A DNA stretch of 64,000 bases from Astropecten irregularis (lineage: Eukaryota; Echinodermata; Asteroidea; Paxillosida; Astropectinidae). Both the position numbers and the translations under genes were made by a program. Positions 46,901 through 60,182 of the stretch are shown here, in pieces. Under the pieces are notes generated by a model that was not told where the DNA came from, ran no database searches, and saw only the letters and a program-made list of their open reading frames with translations. The number at the start of each line of letters is the position of its first letter. Within the stretch, counting starts at the first letter, position 1. Location: the NCBI GenBank assembly GCA_963971285.1, contig OZ020255.1, forward strand, positions 2,852,001 through 2,916,000, read 5' to 3'.

Positions 46901-49900
46901 ATATAGTATTGTTTGATTCTGATTACATTGCAGCCATCAAAATAATACACACTAGGTGCACCATCTGCAAAAATACAATGGTTGGTGTTTTCTAAAAAAT
47001 GAGTACATGTACATAGATTTTAATGCAATTTTCACATGTTAGTTTATAATATGTATTTTGAAATCTAGATGATTGGAATGAGCACTTTCTTTCCATATAA
47101 GTATGCGTTGTGCTCCAGAAAGCATCGTGACAGAATCAAGGATTAATATTAGCCCTTGCCCGGTATATTTGTTTTATTTTGTTTGGTTCCTTATTTGGAT
47201 CTATATACATATACTATATGTGATACAAATTCCAAATGTTGTTCTTGTACACTGTTGTAGTATTGTATATTCAATACGTTTAGTACACACATGAAATAAC
47301 TTGTAATGGTGCTCATGCAAGATCAGAACTTACAATATGTGATTGTCTATGTATTATGCTATACATGTATATATCCAGCAACTCAATGGTCATGTATATA
47401 AAGTGCAAGTAAAAGCATTAGATAGGTGGCCTAACCTTTCCTGGCAGGCCTAGTGAAGACATATCCACCCAAGTATAATAAGCAGTAAAGTCACATATAC
47501 TACAAACCTGGCCGCTCCAAGTTAAAGAAGACCACAGGTCATGTTATACTATGGGAAAGCAGTCATTCCAATCAAAGTATTTGAGAAAATAATGATAATG
47601 GTTATTGTTTTGGAAGCGAAGGTGAACACTTTCCTATTGTATTTCATTTTGAACACTGAATTTGAAATCAGCATTTCTGGAGGAACATGCAAATGTCTCA
47701 ATAGTGACAGCATTGTGATCCATAACGATAGTTCACAGCAGTCTTGCTATTAATATTACCTGTAAAAACAGTGATCTTTCATACATGTAAATGTACGTGG
47801 GATTTTGTGTAATAGTTCTTGCATTGGTGGGAACAATGTGGGTACTACATGAGATAGTAATATTACATAGAGAAGTATATTTCCATCTGCACAAGGATTG
47901 TACTTAAAACAAGAAGTAGCCTAAACATCCTCTATAACCTAGTTGAGATAATCTTCAAGATTCAAGTAGGCCTAATAAAGACAGACTTCACTTCAGTAAT
48001 CAATTAGCAAATGCTATAGGAGGCCTACCAGTCAGAATTTGCCATTTTTCCAAATTGCTAGTGATGTGCAAATAGGGACTAGCAGACTTGTCCACGTTGA
48101 TACATGTGACTTACGTTTCCTTCATACACGTAGAAATTGCTCAGTTGAATGGGTTTTGTTAATGATATGGTAAGGCTCAGTGGGAGACTGCATTATTAAA
48201 CTTGTGTATTAATCAATGTGTCACTGTGTTAGGTCATTTAAGTTACATTAATTCTATTATTGACTTTTAACAAAAACCTATAATCAAACTACATTTGCCA
48301 ATATTGCAAGTAGTCTGATGCTCCTGCTTACAGCATTTTTATTATTTAACATGTGACATCAACTCCAAAGTTACATCCATATCATGGGCGTTTGCATTGG
48401 GTCATTTTTATATACCTCCTGGCAAATTATAGTTGCAAAACCATGACAACTGTTCCTACGTTAAACTACGACCATGAGATTAGAGTCTAAGAAGGCTGAT
48501 TAGTAATGTACCTACGTAATACCATGTAGCACCACTGACGTCACTCACAGGACAGAAAGTGCCGCAGTGAAGTAACACAGTAGCCGACAAATATGATTAA
48601 TGTCTGCGCACTCCAGCGGGTAGACCGGCTGCCTACAGCGATGTATTAGGTCACCGACTCACAAATTTGTTCCCGGATGGCTACAAGATAAAAATAGCTC
48701 AAGAAATGCAGTCCAGCGATTGCATTGAATGCAAGACCAGAAGAAAATGTATGGTGCACATAATACATGTACTTATGTTTCTACAAAACCAACAACACTG
48801 TATTTAAATATACATGTACTACTAAAGTACGAGTATGATTAAATGAAAGCAGATTTTAAATATATGCAGTTACACAGAGTTCTACATGTATGGTAAAATA
48901 GATTTATAACCTTTTATCTCTAAAATTTCTACCAGACTTTACCAAATTTCTTCAATGAAAGTGTCATTTTATGTGTGTGCAAGCAGCATTTTACCTAATG
49001 GCTAAATCCTACAACAATTGTTTTATCTGTTTTACTTATATACACATGCAAGTAAGTAGGCCCTATAATTGCTCATATTCAACATCATTTTCACAGCAAT
49101 CAAATGAAACTCTTCTTACGCTATAATCTTATGTGGAAAGGATACCTGAAATGGCAGTAGAAAAAAAATCATTCATATTCAGAAGAGAACTCTATATCTG
49201 CTATTTTTACTTTTTGATTGTATTTACTTTTTAAAAAGAGAAGCAAAGTACATGTAGGTCAGGTCAGGTCAGGTCATCCCTGCAGGCTTCAGTGGCCCGC
49301 TTCCCTCCCTGTCAGTATAATATCATTCTTGCTTTGGTCATCTACATTGTACATGCAAGTAAGATGACTACCCAGCAGGAGTACAATGTCTTACCAGTCA
49401 AGTCTGAGGCCTGCCTCTTGATCTTTGTTTGTTTGTTTTGTTTTTTCTTGTGTCTTAACTAATAAAGATTTCCTGTAATGGTTCATATTATTCAAAATGG
49501 AATTTATAAGATCAAGTTTAAGTTCAAACCTTGGTAATGTACAATGCCTCATGTCGCTCCATGAAGAATTATACAAAATGCATATAATACTCAAGGGAAT
49601 AAACAGAAATAGGTCCAATGAATATAAGATCAGTACAGAACCTTATGTGTATGTTTAATATTTGTTACCTCAATCAAGAATTGTTGATGTACATACATGT
49701 ACACTAAACAATAATTGGCGAAAGCAATGTGCATTGCTGCTGATAATTTTGCTTAAATCATAAATGGATAAAACACAACCATTTGATTGATAAACACACT
49801 AGATGCTTTTTGAAGAGTACTTTTGAAGACACTGTGTGTAATTTAATGTATACACTTTTAGCCTTGGCCAACTCTACACAAGTGCAACCTTTTGTTGCAC

Positions 49901-50659
49901 TAATGCAATGCACAATAGCCCACTGTGGAATGGCAATTTCCCATCAATGGCAATAGACTTATTTACAGTTATGTATTGTACATGTTTGTCAATAAGCCAC
50001 TGAAGTTGTCTGAGAGCTAGGGTCAATTTTTAAACAATCATCTCAAACCTTACATACCAATTTCATTGAGAAATGTTTGTTTTGTCAAATCAGAAGGATG
50101 ACACATATACATAGATGCATGTATACATGTAAATACAAATATAGGAACATTATGAGGGGGCCTATCCTCCTGCTACTATACATATGTCTGGTAATATTTG
50201 CAGAGTCTAGACTGGTACATTTGGTGTCTGAAATGTGATCCTTGTTACTAAAAGGAAGATTGAATACTGAGCAACTTAAGGGTTACAGAGTTTAGGGCCA
50301 CACTGACTAACAAGGTTTGCCTTTTAGCAAAAGAAAGAAAAAGAAAAAAGTTGATGCAAAAAAAGAATGCATGTTATACGCACTTTTCGAGCACCTACAC
50401 TAGAAATGCATGGGGTCCATCTCCAAATGATTCGCAATCGGAATATACATTTCTTAGTAAGGAAGTTGTGTCATGTCAAGTAGTGTGTGCCTTGATGTTG
50501 GCTTGAGATCAAGAAGATTCTGCAATCAACAAGCTTCCATATAAGGTGTCATATATATAAGCAAGTGGCTCCAGAGATTTGATGATCATTGATACTTTGA
50601 AAGCAACAAACATGTCGTCCCCAACACCACGAACTGACACCCAACTTACAAGAAAATGT

Positions 50660-50910
50660 ATCTGTCACTTTTAAAACCGGTTTAGTTCAAATAAAATTTA
50701 AATATTACGACCTTTTTTTCTTCCCTCTAAAAAACATGTTAATTTATTGTTCTAGTTGACGTATTTTAAGTTTTTTTACGGGTATTAATTAACTATAAAT
50801 TAAGACTAAAACATTCATGTCAGTTTGTGAAAACGAAAAATTATGTAAACGTTATTAGTTCGGCTTCACGAAGTGACACGCGTGTGCATAAAGGCATAGG
50901 CGCAGCGTTG
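50660..50910 (-). repeat. dispersed repeat, inverted partner of 61110-61390
   Basis: The reverse complement (GTAATATTTAAATTTTATTT, then GAACTAAACCGGTTTT) matches ATAATATTTAAATTCTATTT and GAAATAAGCCAGTTTT near 61349. CACGAAGTGACACGCGTGTG at the other end corresponds to the ATGAAGTAGCACGCACTTGT region near 61120. Mobile-element class unknown. Confidence 0.55.
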
Positions 50911-51332
50911 GTATAAATTGGATGCTTATAATTGTTCAGCATCTTGTACATTGTACAATATCTCATGGGACTTAATGTCATTTGGATCAATGGTTCAGCC
51001 TACAGCTAGTATAGACTGTCAACTTTCAATGTCTTCAAGTTTATAAAGTAGTGATGCTATACATGCATGTCCACATAGTCCTTATTCCTTAATCACTTGC
51101 AATTTTTATTTTCCCCGTACATTGTAGCTATAATTTAGGAAATGAAATTTTAACTGTGAGTGGTGTTGATGGACTGAACTTTGCCAACCATCATTTTGGG
51201 AACATTTTATGTTGCATGAAATATGTGCTATCTGCCTCAAAATATTTAATCTGGGTTAACTATAGAAAATATTGTTTCCATGTACACTGAGTCTTCTTAT
51301 AAGACTGATTTATTCAGTAGATGCATGTAGCT

Positions 51333-51392
51333 GGTTCTGATGGTGGTTTCATATTTTTGCACGGTTCTGATGGTGGTTTCATATTTTTGCAC
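51333..51392. repeat. perfect 30-bp tandem duplication
   Basis: GGTTCTGATGGTGGTTTCAT followed by ATTTTTGCAC occurs twice without mismatch (51333-51362, 51363-51392), so it is recent. Confidence 0.95.
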
Positions 51393-54300
51393 AAGCAAAT
51401 GAATTCCACCATCACAGAACCTGAGCACAGTACCAAACATTTAAGTTACTCTGCTGCATATATGCCTAATAGTTTGACAACATGACCACCTTCATTTACA
51501 ATTTGAATGGCCACTCTATATCTCTTAGAGTCAAGGAATTTATAGAAATAAATGCCACAATACAATCATCAAATATCAATGTATAAAAGCCACAGAAGAA
51601 GTTAAGAATATCCTGATGTACAATCCTTCATTATCAGGTATTGTGCATTGCCCTTTTTTAATCTGGTTGGCAGTAATTGGCAATTATCACCATCTTTCCC
51701 TGAAAACAAAGCCACAAGCCCCCTCCCCCCCTTGAATCCAATATTGAATTATCCATCCCATGCGTTCCTTCACAGTTTCTTCACACACATACACGTACAC
51801 GCACACAGGCTGGGGTACTCTTCTTATTTTGCAGCCCACTTCACATTGATTTCCAATATGAATGGACTCACAGGCCCCGAAGCCATCATGCGTTATTTAT
51901 TGGTGGTAGTGATAAAAAAAGCCAGGTGACATGTGCACATGGCGTGTTGAATTTCCCCCACGAAGTGGCTTGAATAAAACAAAATTAGCAAATGTTACAC
52001 GAACAAGAATAATGTCAATGTCCTGGTTTGTTGAATGAATAACCATTGACTGAACTATAGGAAAGTGCACAGGATCCTTTATCTTAAACAGACCAACCAC
52101 ATTCATTCTACTTACTGTACACAGCACATTGACCATTGGCAGTATCTTTGGAAAAATAAATGACAAATGACAGTACTTTGCAAGCAACATGTAGATGTAA
52201 GGTGAACAGCATGTGCAATACACCATGATATTAGGCAATGGTGCAGGACACATCTCAGTTTACAATAGACACAATAATAGTATTATAATTGAAGATTTGA
52301 TGAAGCACAGCTGTCTTGACAAAAGTAAATTAACACAATGTACGAGTCAATAAGCCAGCTACAGTAAAGCTTAAGGCATATCAAAATGCCTAACTCATAC
52401 ACTTTAACACCAACAGAATCATGGTAAGTTAAGATTACAGAATTTGAAGGACGATTTGACATCATTCTCTTTTTTTTAATCCTTGCAAATGCTTCATGGA
52501 ATAGAAACTGTTCATTCTCAGCCTGATACATGTACATGTACAATGACTTGTACAGTGAGAGCCAACATGAGATACAGGGAGACTAGAAAATAAATACCTT
52601 TCATATTAAGTTCAATGAATATTTTTTATTCTTCCAGAAGTTCAGCATCACATTTGTAGAGATTACCCAAGGGTAATTATAAATGCCAAAGATGATTTGT
52701 TTTATGTTGATTAAAAACAGTGCCATCCTATTGCCTAAGGTCTACAATGCACTTATGTCAGATATTGCTTAAAGTAGTCTTTGCAATAATGGTAATAACA
52801 ACAGTCAGCATTCTCAACTCCAGGCAAACAGTATTATTATATAGCTATATGCAGGTTGATGTAAGTGATCTACTGATGCTATGGATGACATTCCCATGCT
52901 GTTAGTTGTTGTCAACATTTATATGCATCCACCACAATCATAGAAAGATTATAATAACTTGTTAAACAAGCTGCATAGGTTGTCATAAAGAGCGTGTTTC
53001 ACATGTAGGTCAAAATATCGGGACATTTCTGCAGTTTCTTCTTTACAGCATTCTGTATCTGTGAATATTTATATGTATAATATTACAGTACATTTATACA
53101 ATTATTATACATGTTTAAAGTAAGATGCTTTGTTTCAACACAGGTCCAAATTAATTAGTAGATTTCCCATCACAAGATAGCTTTACTTGTTCTGAAACGT
53201 ATGCCGCAGTTATTCACAGAATTATGACACTGGGTTTTTCAACAAAGTTGTTCAGTTGACATTCATAATACAACTAAACATGATTTTATGATGCAAAGGA
53301 AAATGTTCTTTTGTCCTTCAATACTAATGTTCAATGAATTATGTTGTGTCCAGAGCACAACCAAACATATTTTCATTTACAATAAGTCATTTTCCAAACT
53401 GACAAACATTTGTGAAAAATCCTGGGTCACTGGTTTGGGTGCTACATTCAATCATGCACAAGCCAAAATCATCAGCCAATGTAACACAAGTCAAATCTAC
53501 GTCACAGAAAATGGGATTTGAGTATAAGCATGAGTCATCAGACGTACATGTATAAGAACTTGAGGTTTGTATCATAATGACGAGATGGCGGCGGGATTTA
53601 ATCAACGCCTTTTTGTTCCCATCATGTTGCAATCATTATTCCAGTATGTAAGAAATACAACTCCCTAGTCCCTTTGTAAATTGTGAACAAAATATATTCA
53701 GTACGAAACATTGGAAAATTGTGTTGTGAAAACCGAGCACAAAATACTAATTTCTTCTATCATTAAGGCAAGTTTCCACTCCAGCAATTACAAATCACTA
53801 ACAACAAAATTTGATTAAACATTCATTGGTGACCAAACTCCTATTTAGATGGGTGCATTTGATGACGTTGCCAGGGCGCCGGTGATGTTGGAAGAGACAT
53901 TCAATTAAGGGCAAGTTGCTGCGGGTCCAAGATTTACAGCAAGGCTGACGTCATGCACGCCCTAATTCTAGAGAATTCAATATGCTACACTGCCTCCAAC
54001 CTGAGGTGTGAATAATTCACAAATTTGACGTTGGCGCAAGAGGAAAATCAGAATTGTAGATCTTGATTCCTCTAAGAATCTACAACAAACTCATGTATCT
54101 TTACTTATTCATGCATACATGTACATGTCACTTACAAATATGGAGTTTTATAGCAACCGACATTAATAAAAAATAATATCAATACATGTAGCTCTTTTAA
54201 AGGTATCTGCCTATGGTATGCAAAATAAGAATAAAATGCCCTGAGATAAAGAAAGAAATGAAGCTGATAATTGGTTGGGAAATTGAGGAAGAACATTTTG

Positions 54301-54628
54301 CATATTATAGTACATACATATGTATGTGCATGTATAGTTGTACAGTGAATGCACTGAGATCTAGAATCTTGAATCAATTCTAGCTGCAATATAATGGTCA
54401 CACTGATTTCTTGGACAACTAGGCATCCAGTTTTCAAAATGCCAGCATACATGTATAACAACACTTAGCTGTGAACATTTTCATAGTAATTATAATCCAT
54501 GTTTTGAAAATACATTGAATACCAGTTTTTGTCCAAAAGCTCGGGGTTGGAACCAGATCGAACCCTGAGATTTTTTCAACCCTTTTCAAACAAAGTTTTA
54601 ACCTTTAGTCAACCCAATTAAAACAAAA

Positions 54629-55606
54629 CTAGACATTGTGGTTGTGGGAACAACCACTAGGTGTTCGGGGTCTCATTTCGTACTGGAACTGTTAAGAGAA
54701 TGTTTGATGGAACGCGTGTATGGCATAATTATTGAAATACACTTAAACTGTGTGATTGAGCAAGTACTGATCATGCTGATTGTACAGTGTATTCGTATTA
54801 TGTACACTGACTGATAGCGTATAGAAAATCGTGTCACCTTTAAATAATGTAAACTTGCCCGGACGATAACTTCCGGTTAGTTAATCACAAACAACTGAAA
54901 ATTGGCAGAAATCATCGAATGCGTACAATGTAAACAATTTGCAATTTGCACTGATGTACGTCATGTAATCACTGAATAAACAGTATTTGAATAATTACAT
55001 AATGTTTCCTTTAAAGACGCATAACTTCCGGTTGAATAACGTCACAGATTTCAAACTTCACACATATGTCAAGGTGCAATAGTGCTTTAAACTCACCAAA
55101 TTTGGCGGAAATCCGTTGTTTACTTTTGGATTACGTAATCACTGTATATCTTTAATCCACCGTAGAGGGCGCTATACAGCCCGTATGACATCATCGTTTA
55201 TATTTTCTGAAAGCCGAAGACCTACTCTATCTTTTTGCCAAGCAATTGTATGTGCCCAAAACCTTTCCGATTTTGAGTTATTTTGAGTCAAAGTTCAACT
55301 TCCGGTAACACCGGAAGTGAAGGTCATTTGTACACAACATTGAATATATTAATTGTTGAGATTCATGTGGTGAGTAACATATGTCAATATCAAAATCGTA
55401 GGTCATGTGGTTCTCAAGTTATAAAGCACCAAAGTTTTTCGTAAAAACGCATGTAATTTGATACCCGATGACGTCATCATGACGTCAATCTTCTAAATAC
55501 AACTTGACATCATGACCAAAGTTCCCACTAAGTTTCAACTCAATATCTTGTACCTGTCACCAAGAAGTCCTGCTGACAAGTTTGGGTGGAAGGAGAAAAA
55601 AAAAAA
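54629..55606. repeat. array unit 1 (978 bp)
   Basis: Full internal order of motifs, ending in an A-tract with no terminal hairpin. Most similar to unit 5 (both have AGAGAATGTTTGATGGAACG and GCGTGTATGGCATAATTATT). Confidence 0.85.
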
Positions 55607-56998
55607 CTAGACATTGTGGTTGTGGGAACAACCACTAGGTGTTCGGGGTCTCATTTCGTAGTTGAACTGTTATGTGAAGATGTTGGAACGTATGTGATCA
55701 ATTAATGGCATATTGAAAGACACTTACACTTCGTGACTGAAATACTGATCATGCTGATTGCTTTATTCGTACACTTAACAGGCAGCTGAACGGTATAGAA
55801 AATGGCTTCACCTTTAAAAAAAAATTATATTCAATGCATATTATGCATCACAAACAAAAATCTAGTGGCCCTTGTGTCTTTTATTTCTACCTCCATGCTC
55901 TGATCCATAAACCAAAATTTAATTTTGTTCATCGCTGTTGTAAGGACTCTATTCCACCAACAGAGAAACGATCATCGAGCTTGAACGTTAGGTGTTTATG
56001 CAGTTGATATATCACACATTGTATAATTATCGCCATCACAGACAACCAAATTTAAGTTTTAAAAAGTTTAAATCATGAAATGGTACGTACATTGTCCGGG
56101 ATTACATACATTGAATCAATTTATTCCAATATTTGAAAAAAATGTTCAATCACAATGGTGTACATCACCTTTAAAATATGCAATATTGTCATGACGATAA
56201 CTTCCGGTTAGTTCATCACAGACAACTCAAAGTTTGCAGACATCATTCTATGCGTACAATGTAAATAGTTTGCAATTTTCATCGATGCACGTCACATGAT
56301 TACTGAGTAAACAGTATTTGAATAATGACGTAAGTTCTCCTTTAAAAGAGCATAACTTCCGGTTGAATGACGTCACCACTTTCAAATTTCACAAACATGT
56401 CAAGGTGCATAAGAGCTTCACACTTACTAAATTTGACGGAAATTCATTGTTAACTTTCGGATTACGTAATCACTGTATGTCTTTAATCAACCGTAGAGGG
56501 CGCTATATAGCCTGCATGACGTCATCATTTACATTTTCTGAAAGCCCAAGACCTACTCTATCTTTTACCCATTGAGGTTTTTTGTGCCCAAATCCTTCAG
56601 TTTTCGAGTTATTTTGAGTCAAACTTCAACTTCCGGTTACACCGGAAGTGAAGGTCATTTGTACACAGCTTTGAATATATTAATTGTTGGGATTTACGTG
56701 TTGAGTAACATATGTCAATATCAAAATCGTAGGTCATGTGGTTCTCAAGTTATAGAGCACCCAAATTTTTCCTAAAAACGTGTGTAATTTGATACCCGAT
56801 GACGTCATCATGACGTCAATCTTCTAAATACAACTTGGCATCATGACCGAAGTTCCCACCAAGTTTCAAGTCAATATCTTGTAACTGTCATATAGAAGTC
56901 CTGCTGACAAGTTTGGGAAGAAAAAAAATGGAAAAAAAAAAAAAAAAAAACTCGAACAATTACAATAGGTGTTCGGCTTGAACCCGAACACCTAAAAA
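55607..56998. repeat. array unit 2 (1392 bp, with ~350-bp extra segment)
   Basis: An extra stretch at about 55810-56160 is absent from the other units. It has a 3' hairpin at 56966-56994 (11-bp stem, 7-nt loop). Closest to unit 3. Confidence 0.85.
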
Positions 56999-58038
56999 CT
57001 AGACATTGTGGTTGTGGGAACAACCACTAGGTGTTCGGGGTCTTATTTCGTAGTGGAACTGTTATGTGAACATATTGGAACGTATTTTGATCAATCGTCC
57101 CTGATGTAATGGCATATCGAAATACATGTACACTAAAACTGCGTGACTGAACAAAAATACTGATCATACTGATTGCTGTATTAGTACACTGACTGATAGA
57201 GTATAGAAAATGGTGTCACCTTTAAATATACATAACATTGGCTGGACAATAACTTCCGGTCAGTTCATCACAGCTAACTGAACATTTACAGAAGTCATTG
57301 AATGCATACGATGTATATATTTTACAATTTTCACCGATGTACGTCATGTAAATACTGAGTAAACAGTATTTGAATAATTACATAATTTTCCCTTTAAATG
57401 AGCATAACTTCCGGTTGAATGACGTCACAGATTTGAAACTTCACGAACATGTCAAGATGCAAAAGAGCTTCACACATACTAAATTTGGTGGAAATTCATT
57501 GTTCACTTTCGGATTACGTAATCACTGTATATCTTTAATCAACCGTAGAGGGCGCTATATAGCCCGTATGACGTCATCATTTATGTTTTCTGAAAGCCCA
57601 AGACCTTCTCTATCTTTGATCCATTGAAGTTTTTTTTGCCCAAATCCTTCCGTTTTCGAGTTATTTTGAGTCAAACTTCAACTTCCGGTAACACCGGAAG
57701 TGGAGGTCATTTGTACACAGCACTGAATATATTAATTGTTGAGATTTACGTGTTGAGTAACATATGTCAATATCAAAATCGTAGGTCATGTAGTTCTGAA
57801 GTTATGGGGCACCAAAGTTTTTCCTAAAAACACGTGTAATTTGATACCCGATGACGTCATCATGACGTCAATCTTCTAAATACAACTTGGGATCACGACC
57901 GAAGTTCCCACCAAGTTTCAAGTCAATATCTTGTAACCGTGATATAGAAGTCCTGCTGACAAGTTTGGGAGGAAAAAAAATGGAAAAAAAAAACTCGAAC
58001 AATTTCAATAGGTGTTCGGCTTGAACCCGAACACCTAA
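56999..58038. repeat. array unit 3 (1040 bp)
   Basis: Complete unit with 3' hairpin at 58009-58037. Closest to unit 2 outside its extra segment. Confidence 0.85.
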
Positions 58039-58997
58039 CTAGACATTGTGGTTGTGGGAACAACCACTAGGTGTTCGGGGTCTCATTTTGTACTGGAACT
58101 GTTATGAGAATGTCTGTTGGAACACATGTGTGGCATTATGAAATACACTTAAACTGTGTGACTGAGCAAATACTTGATCATGCTGAGTGCAGTGTATTCG
58201 TATTATATGTACACTGACTGATAGCGTATAGAAAATGGTGTCACCTTTAAATAATGTAAAATTGCCCGGACGATAACTTCCAGTTAGTTAATCACAAACA
58301 ACTGAAAATTTGCAAAAATCATTCAATGCATAGAATGTAAACAATTTGCAACTTTCACTGATGTACGTCATGTACTTAACGAGTAAACAGTATTTGAATA
58401 ATGACATCATTTTCCCTTTAAAAACGCATAACTTCCGGTTGAATAACGTCACTGATTTTAAACTTTGCAAACATGTCAAGGTGCACTAGTGCTTTACACT
58501 CACCAAATTTGGCGGAAATCCGTTGTTTACTTTCGGATTACGTAATCACTGTATATCTTTAAGCCACCGTAGAGGGCGCTATACAGCCCGTATGACGTCA
58601 TTGTTGATATTTTCTGAAAGCCCAAGACCTACTCTATCTTTTAGCCCTCTCGGTTTTTTGTGCCCAAATCCTTCCGTTTTCGAGTTATTTTGAGTCAAAC
58701 TTCAACTTCCGGTAACACCGGAAGTGAAGGTCATTTGTACACAACACTGAATATATTAATTGTTGACATTCACGTGTTGAGTAACATATGTCAATATCAA
58801 AATCATAGGTCATGTGGTTCTCAAGTTATAAAGCACCAAAGTTTTTCCTAAAAACGCGTGTAATTTGATACCCGAGAATCTTCTAGGTACAACTTGGCAT
58901 TACTACCGAAGTTCCCACCAAGTTTCAGGTCAATATCTTGTAACAGTCCTATAGAAGTCCAGCTGACAAGTTTGGGAAGAAGAAAAATAATAAAAAA
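58039..58997. repeat. array unit 4 (959 bp, lacks CRE palindrome and hairpin)
   Basis: The segment TGACGTCATCATGACGTCA, present after ATACCCGA in the other units, is deleted here (ATACCCGAGAATCTTCTAGG). It ends without the terminal hairpin. Confidence 0.85.
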
Positions 58998-60098
58998 CTA
59001 GACATTGTGGTTGTGGGAACAACCACTAGGTGTTCGGGGTCTCATTTCGTACTGGAACTGTTAAGAGAATGTTTGATGGAACGCGTGTATGGCATAATTA
59101 TTGAAATACACTAAAACTGTGTGACTGAGCAAGTACTGATCATGCTGATTGCACAGTGTATTCGTACATGTACACTGACTGATAGCGTATAGAAAATCAA
59201 TCGTGTCACCTTTAAAAAATGTAAAATTGCCCGGACGATAACTTCCGTTTAGTTAATCACAAACAACTGAAAATTTGCAGAAATCATCGAATGCGTACAA
59301 TGTAAACAATTTGCAATGTGCACTGATGTACGTCATGTAATTACTGAATAAACAGTATTTGAATAATTACATCATGTTTCCTTTAAAAATGCATAACTTC
59401 CGGTTGAATGACGTCACAGATTTCATACTTCACACATATGTCAAGGTGCAATAGTGCTTCAAACTCACCAAATTTGGCGGAAATCCGTTGTTTACTTTTG
59501 GATTACGTAATCACGGTATATCTTTAATCCACCATAGAGGGCGCTATACAGCACGTATGACGTCATCGTTTATATTTTCTGAAAGCCTAAGACCTACTCT
59601 ATCTTTTTGCAAAGCAATTGTATGTGCCCAAAACCTTTCCGATTTTGAGTTATTTTGAGTCAAAGTTCAACTTCCGGTAACACCGGAAGTGAAGGTCATT
59701 TGTACACAACATTGAATATATTAATTGTTCAGATTCATGTGGTGAGTAACATATGTCAATATCAAAATCATAGGTCATGTGGTTCTCAAGTTATAAAGCA
59801 CCAAAGTTTTTCATTAAAACGCGTGTAATTTGATACCCGATGACGTCATGATGACGTCAATCTTCTAAATACAACTTGACAACATGACCGAAGTTCCCAC
59901 CAAGTTTCAAGTCAATATCTTGTAACTGTCATATAGAAGTCGTGCTGACAAGTTTGGGAAGAAGAAAAATGAAAAAAAAAAAAAAAAAAAAAAAAAACTC
60001 AAACAATAACAATAGGTGTTCGGTTTGAACCCGAACACCTAAAAAAAAAAAAAACTCGAACAATAACAATAGGTGTTCGGCTTGAACCCGAACACCTA
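58998..60098. repeat. array unit 5 (1101 bp, doubled terminal hairpin)
   Basis: Ends in a 25-nt A-tract, a hairpin at 60013-60041, a second A-tract and a second hairpin at 60070-60098. The tract plus hairpin module has been duplicated. Closest to unit 1. Confidence 0.85.
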
Positions 60099-60182
60099 AT
60101 AACCGGATCAAAAACAATACACTGTAGTTCCACCGTTGCTCCACGCGCAATCACTTATGATCAGGATCGAATGTAAACAAAG

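Larger units (their letters stand above)
43588..54628. other. region upstream of the ERG start exon
   Basis: 5' UTR and promoter of the short ERG form must lie just above 43587 on the minus strand; no TATA box or other core element could be assigned. A GAT-type microsatellite is at 43903-43975, a perfect 30-bp tandem duplication at 51333-51392, and a dispersed repeat at 50660-50910. No PAS-domain exon or other gene was recognised. An open plus-strand stretch at 45585-45869 (ending NMDDLTDTVYNASSIQEE) is unassigned. Confidence 0.5.
54629..60098. repeat. array of five head-to-tail ~1-kb palindrome-rich units
   Basis: Units start at 54629, 55607, 56999, 58039 and 58998, each with CTAGACATTGTGGTTGTGGG followed by AACAACCACTAGGTGTTCGG. 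Every unit contains, in order: AACTTCCGGTT, TGACGTCAC or AACGTCAC, GATTACGTAATC, AGAGGGCGCTATA, ACTTCCGGTAACACCGGAAG and ATTTGATACCCGA. An A-rich tract then leads, in units 2, 3 and 5, to a terminal hairpin TAGGTGTTCGG/CCGAACACCTA. Short ORFs recur because the units are homologous, not because they are recognisable proteins. The ends resemble Helitron2/HINE elements (5' and 3' matching motifs plus 3' hairpin), but this is an inference. Confidence 0.9.

Noticed and set aside
56318-58851. Similar 60-85-codon ORFs repeated in array units 2, 3 and 4
   Set aside because: They are alignable only because the units are homologous DNA. The same frames are interrupted in units 1 and 5, and no domain is recognisable.
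54629-60098. Array considered as a CRISPR or self-cleaving ribozyme array
   Set aside because: Units are ~1 kb without spacer-repeat structure, and no hammerhead core (CTGATGA with GAAA) is present.
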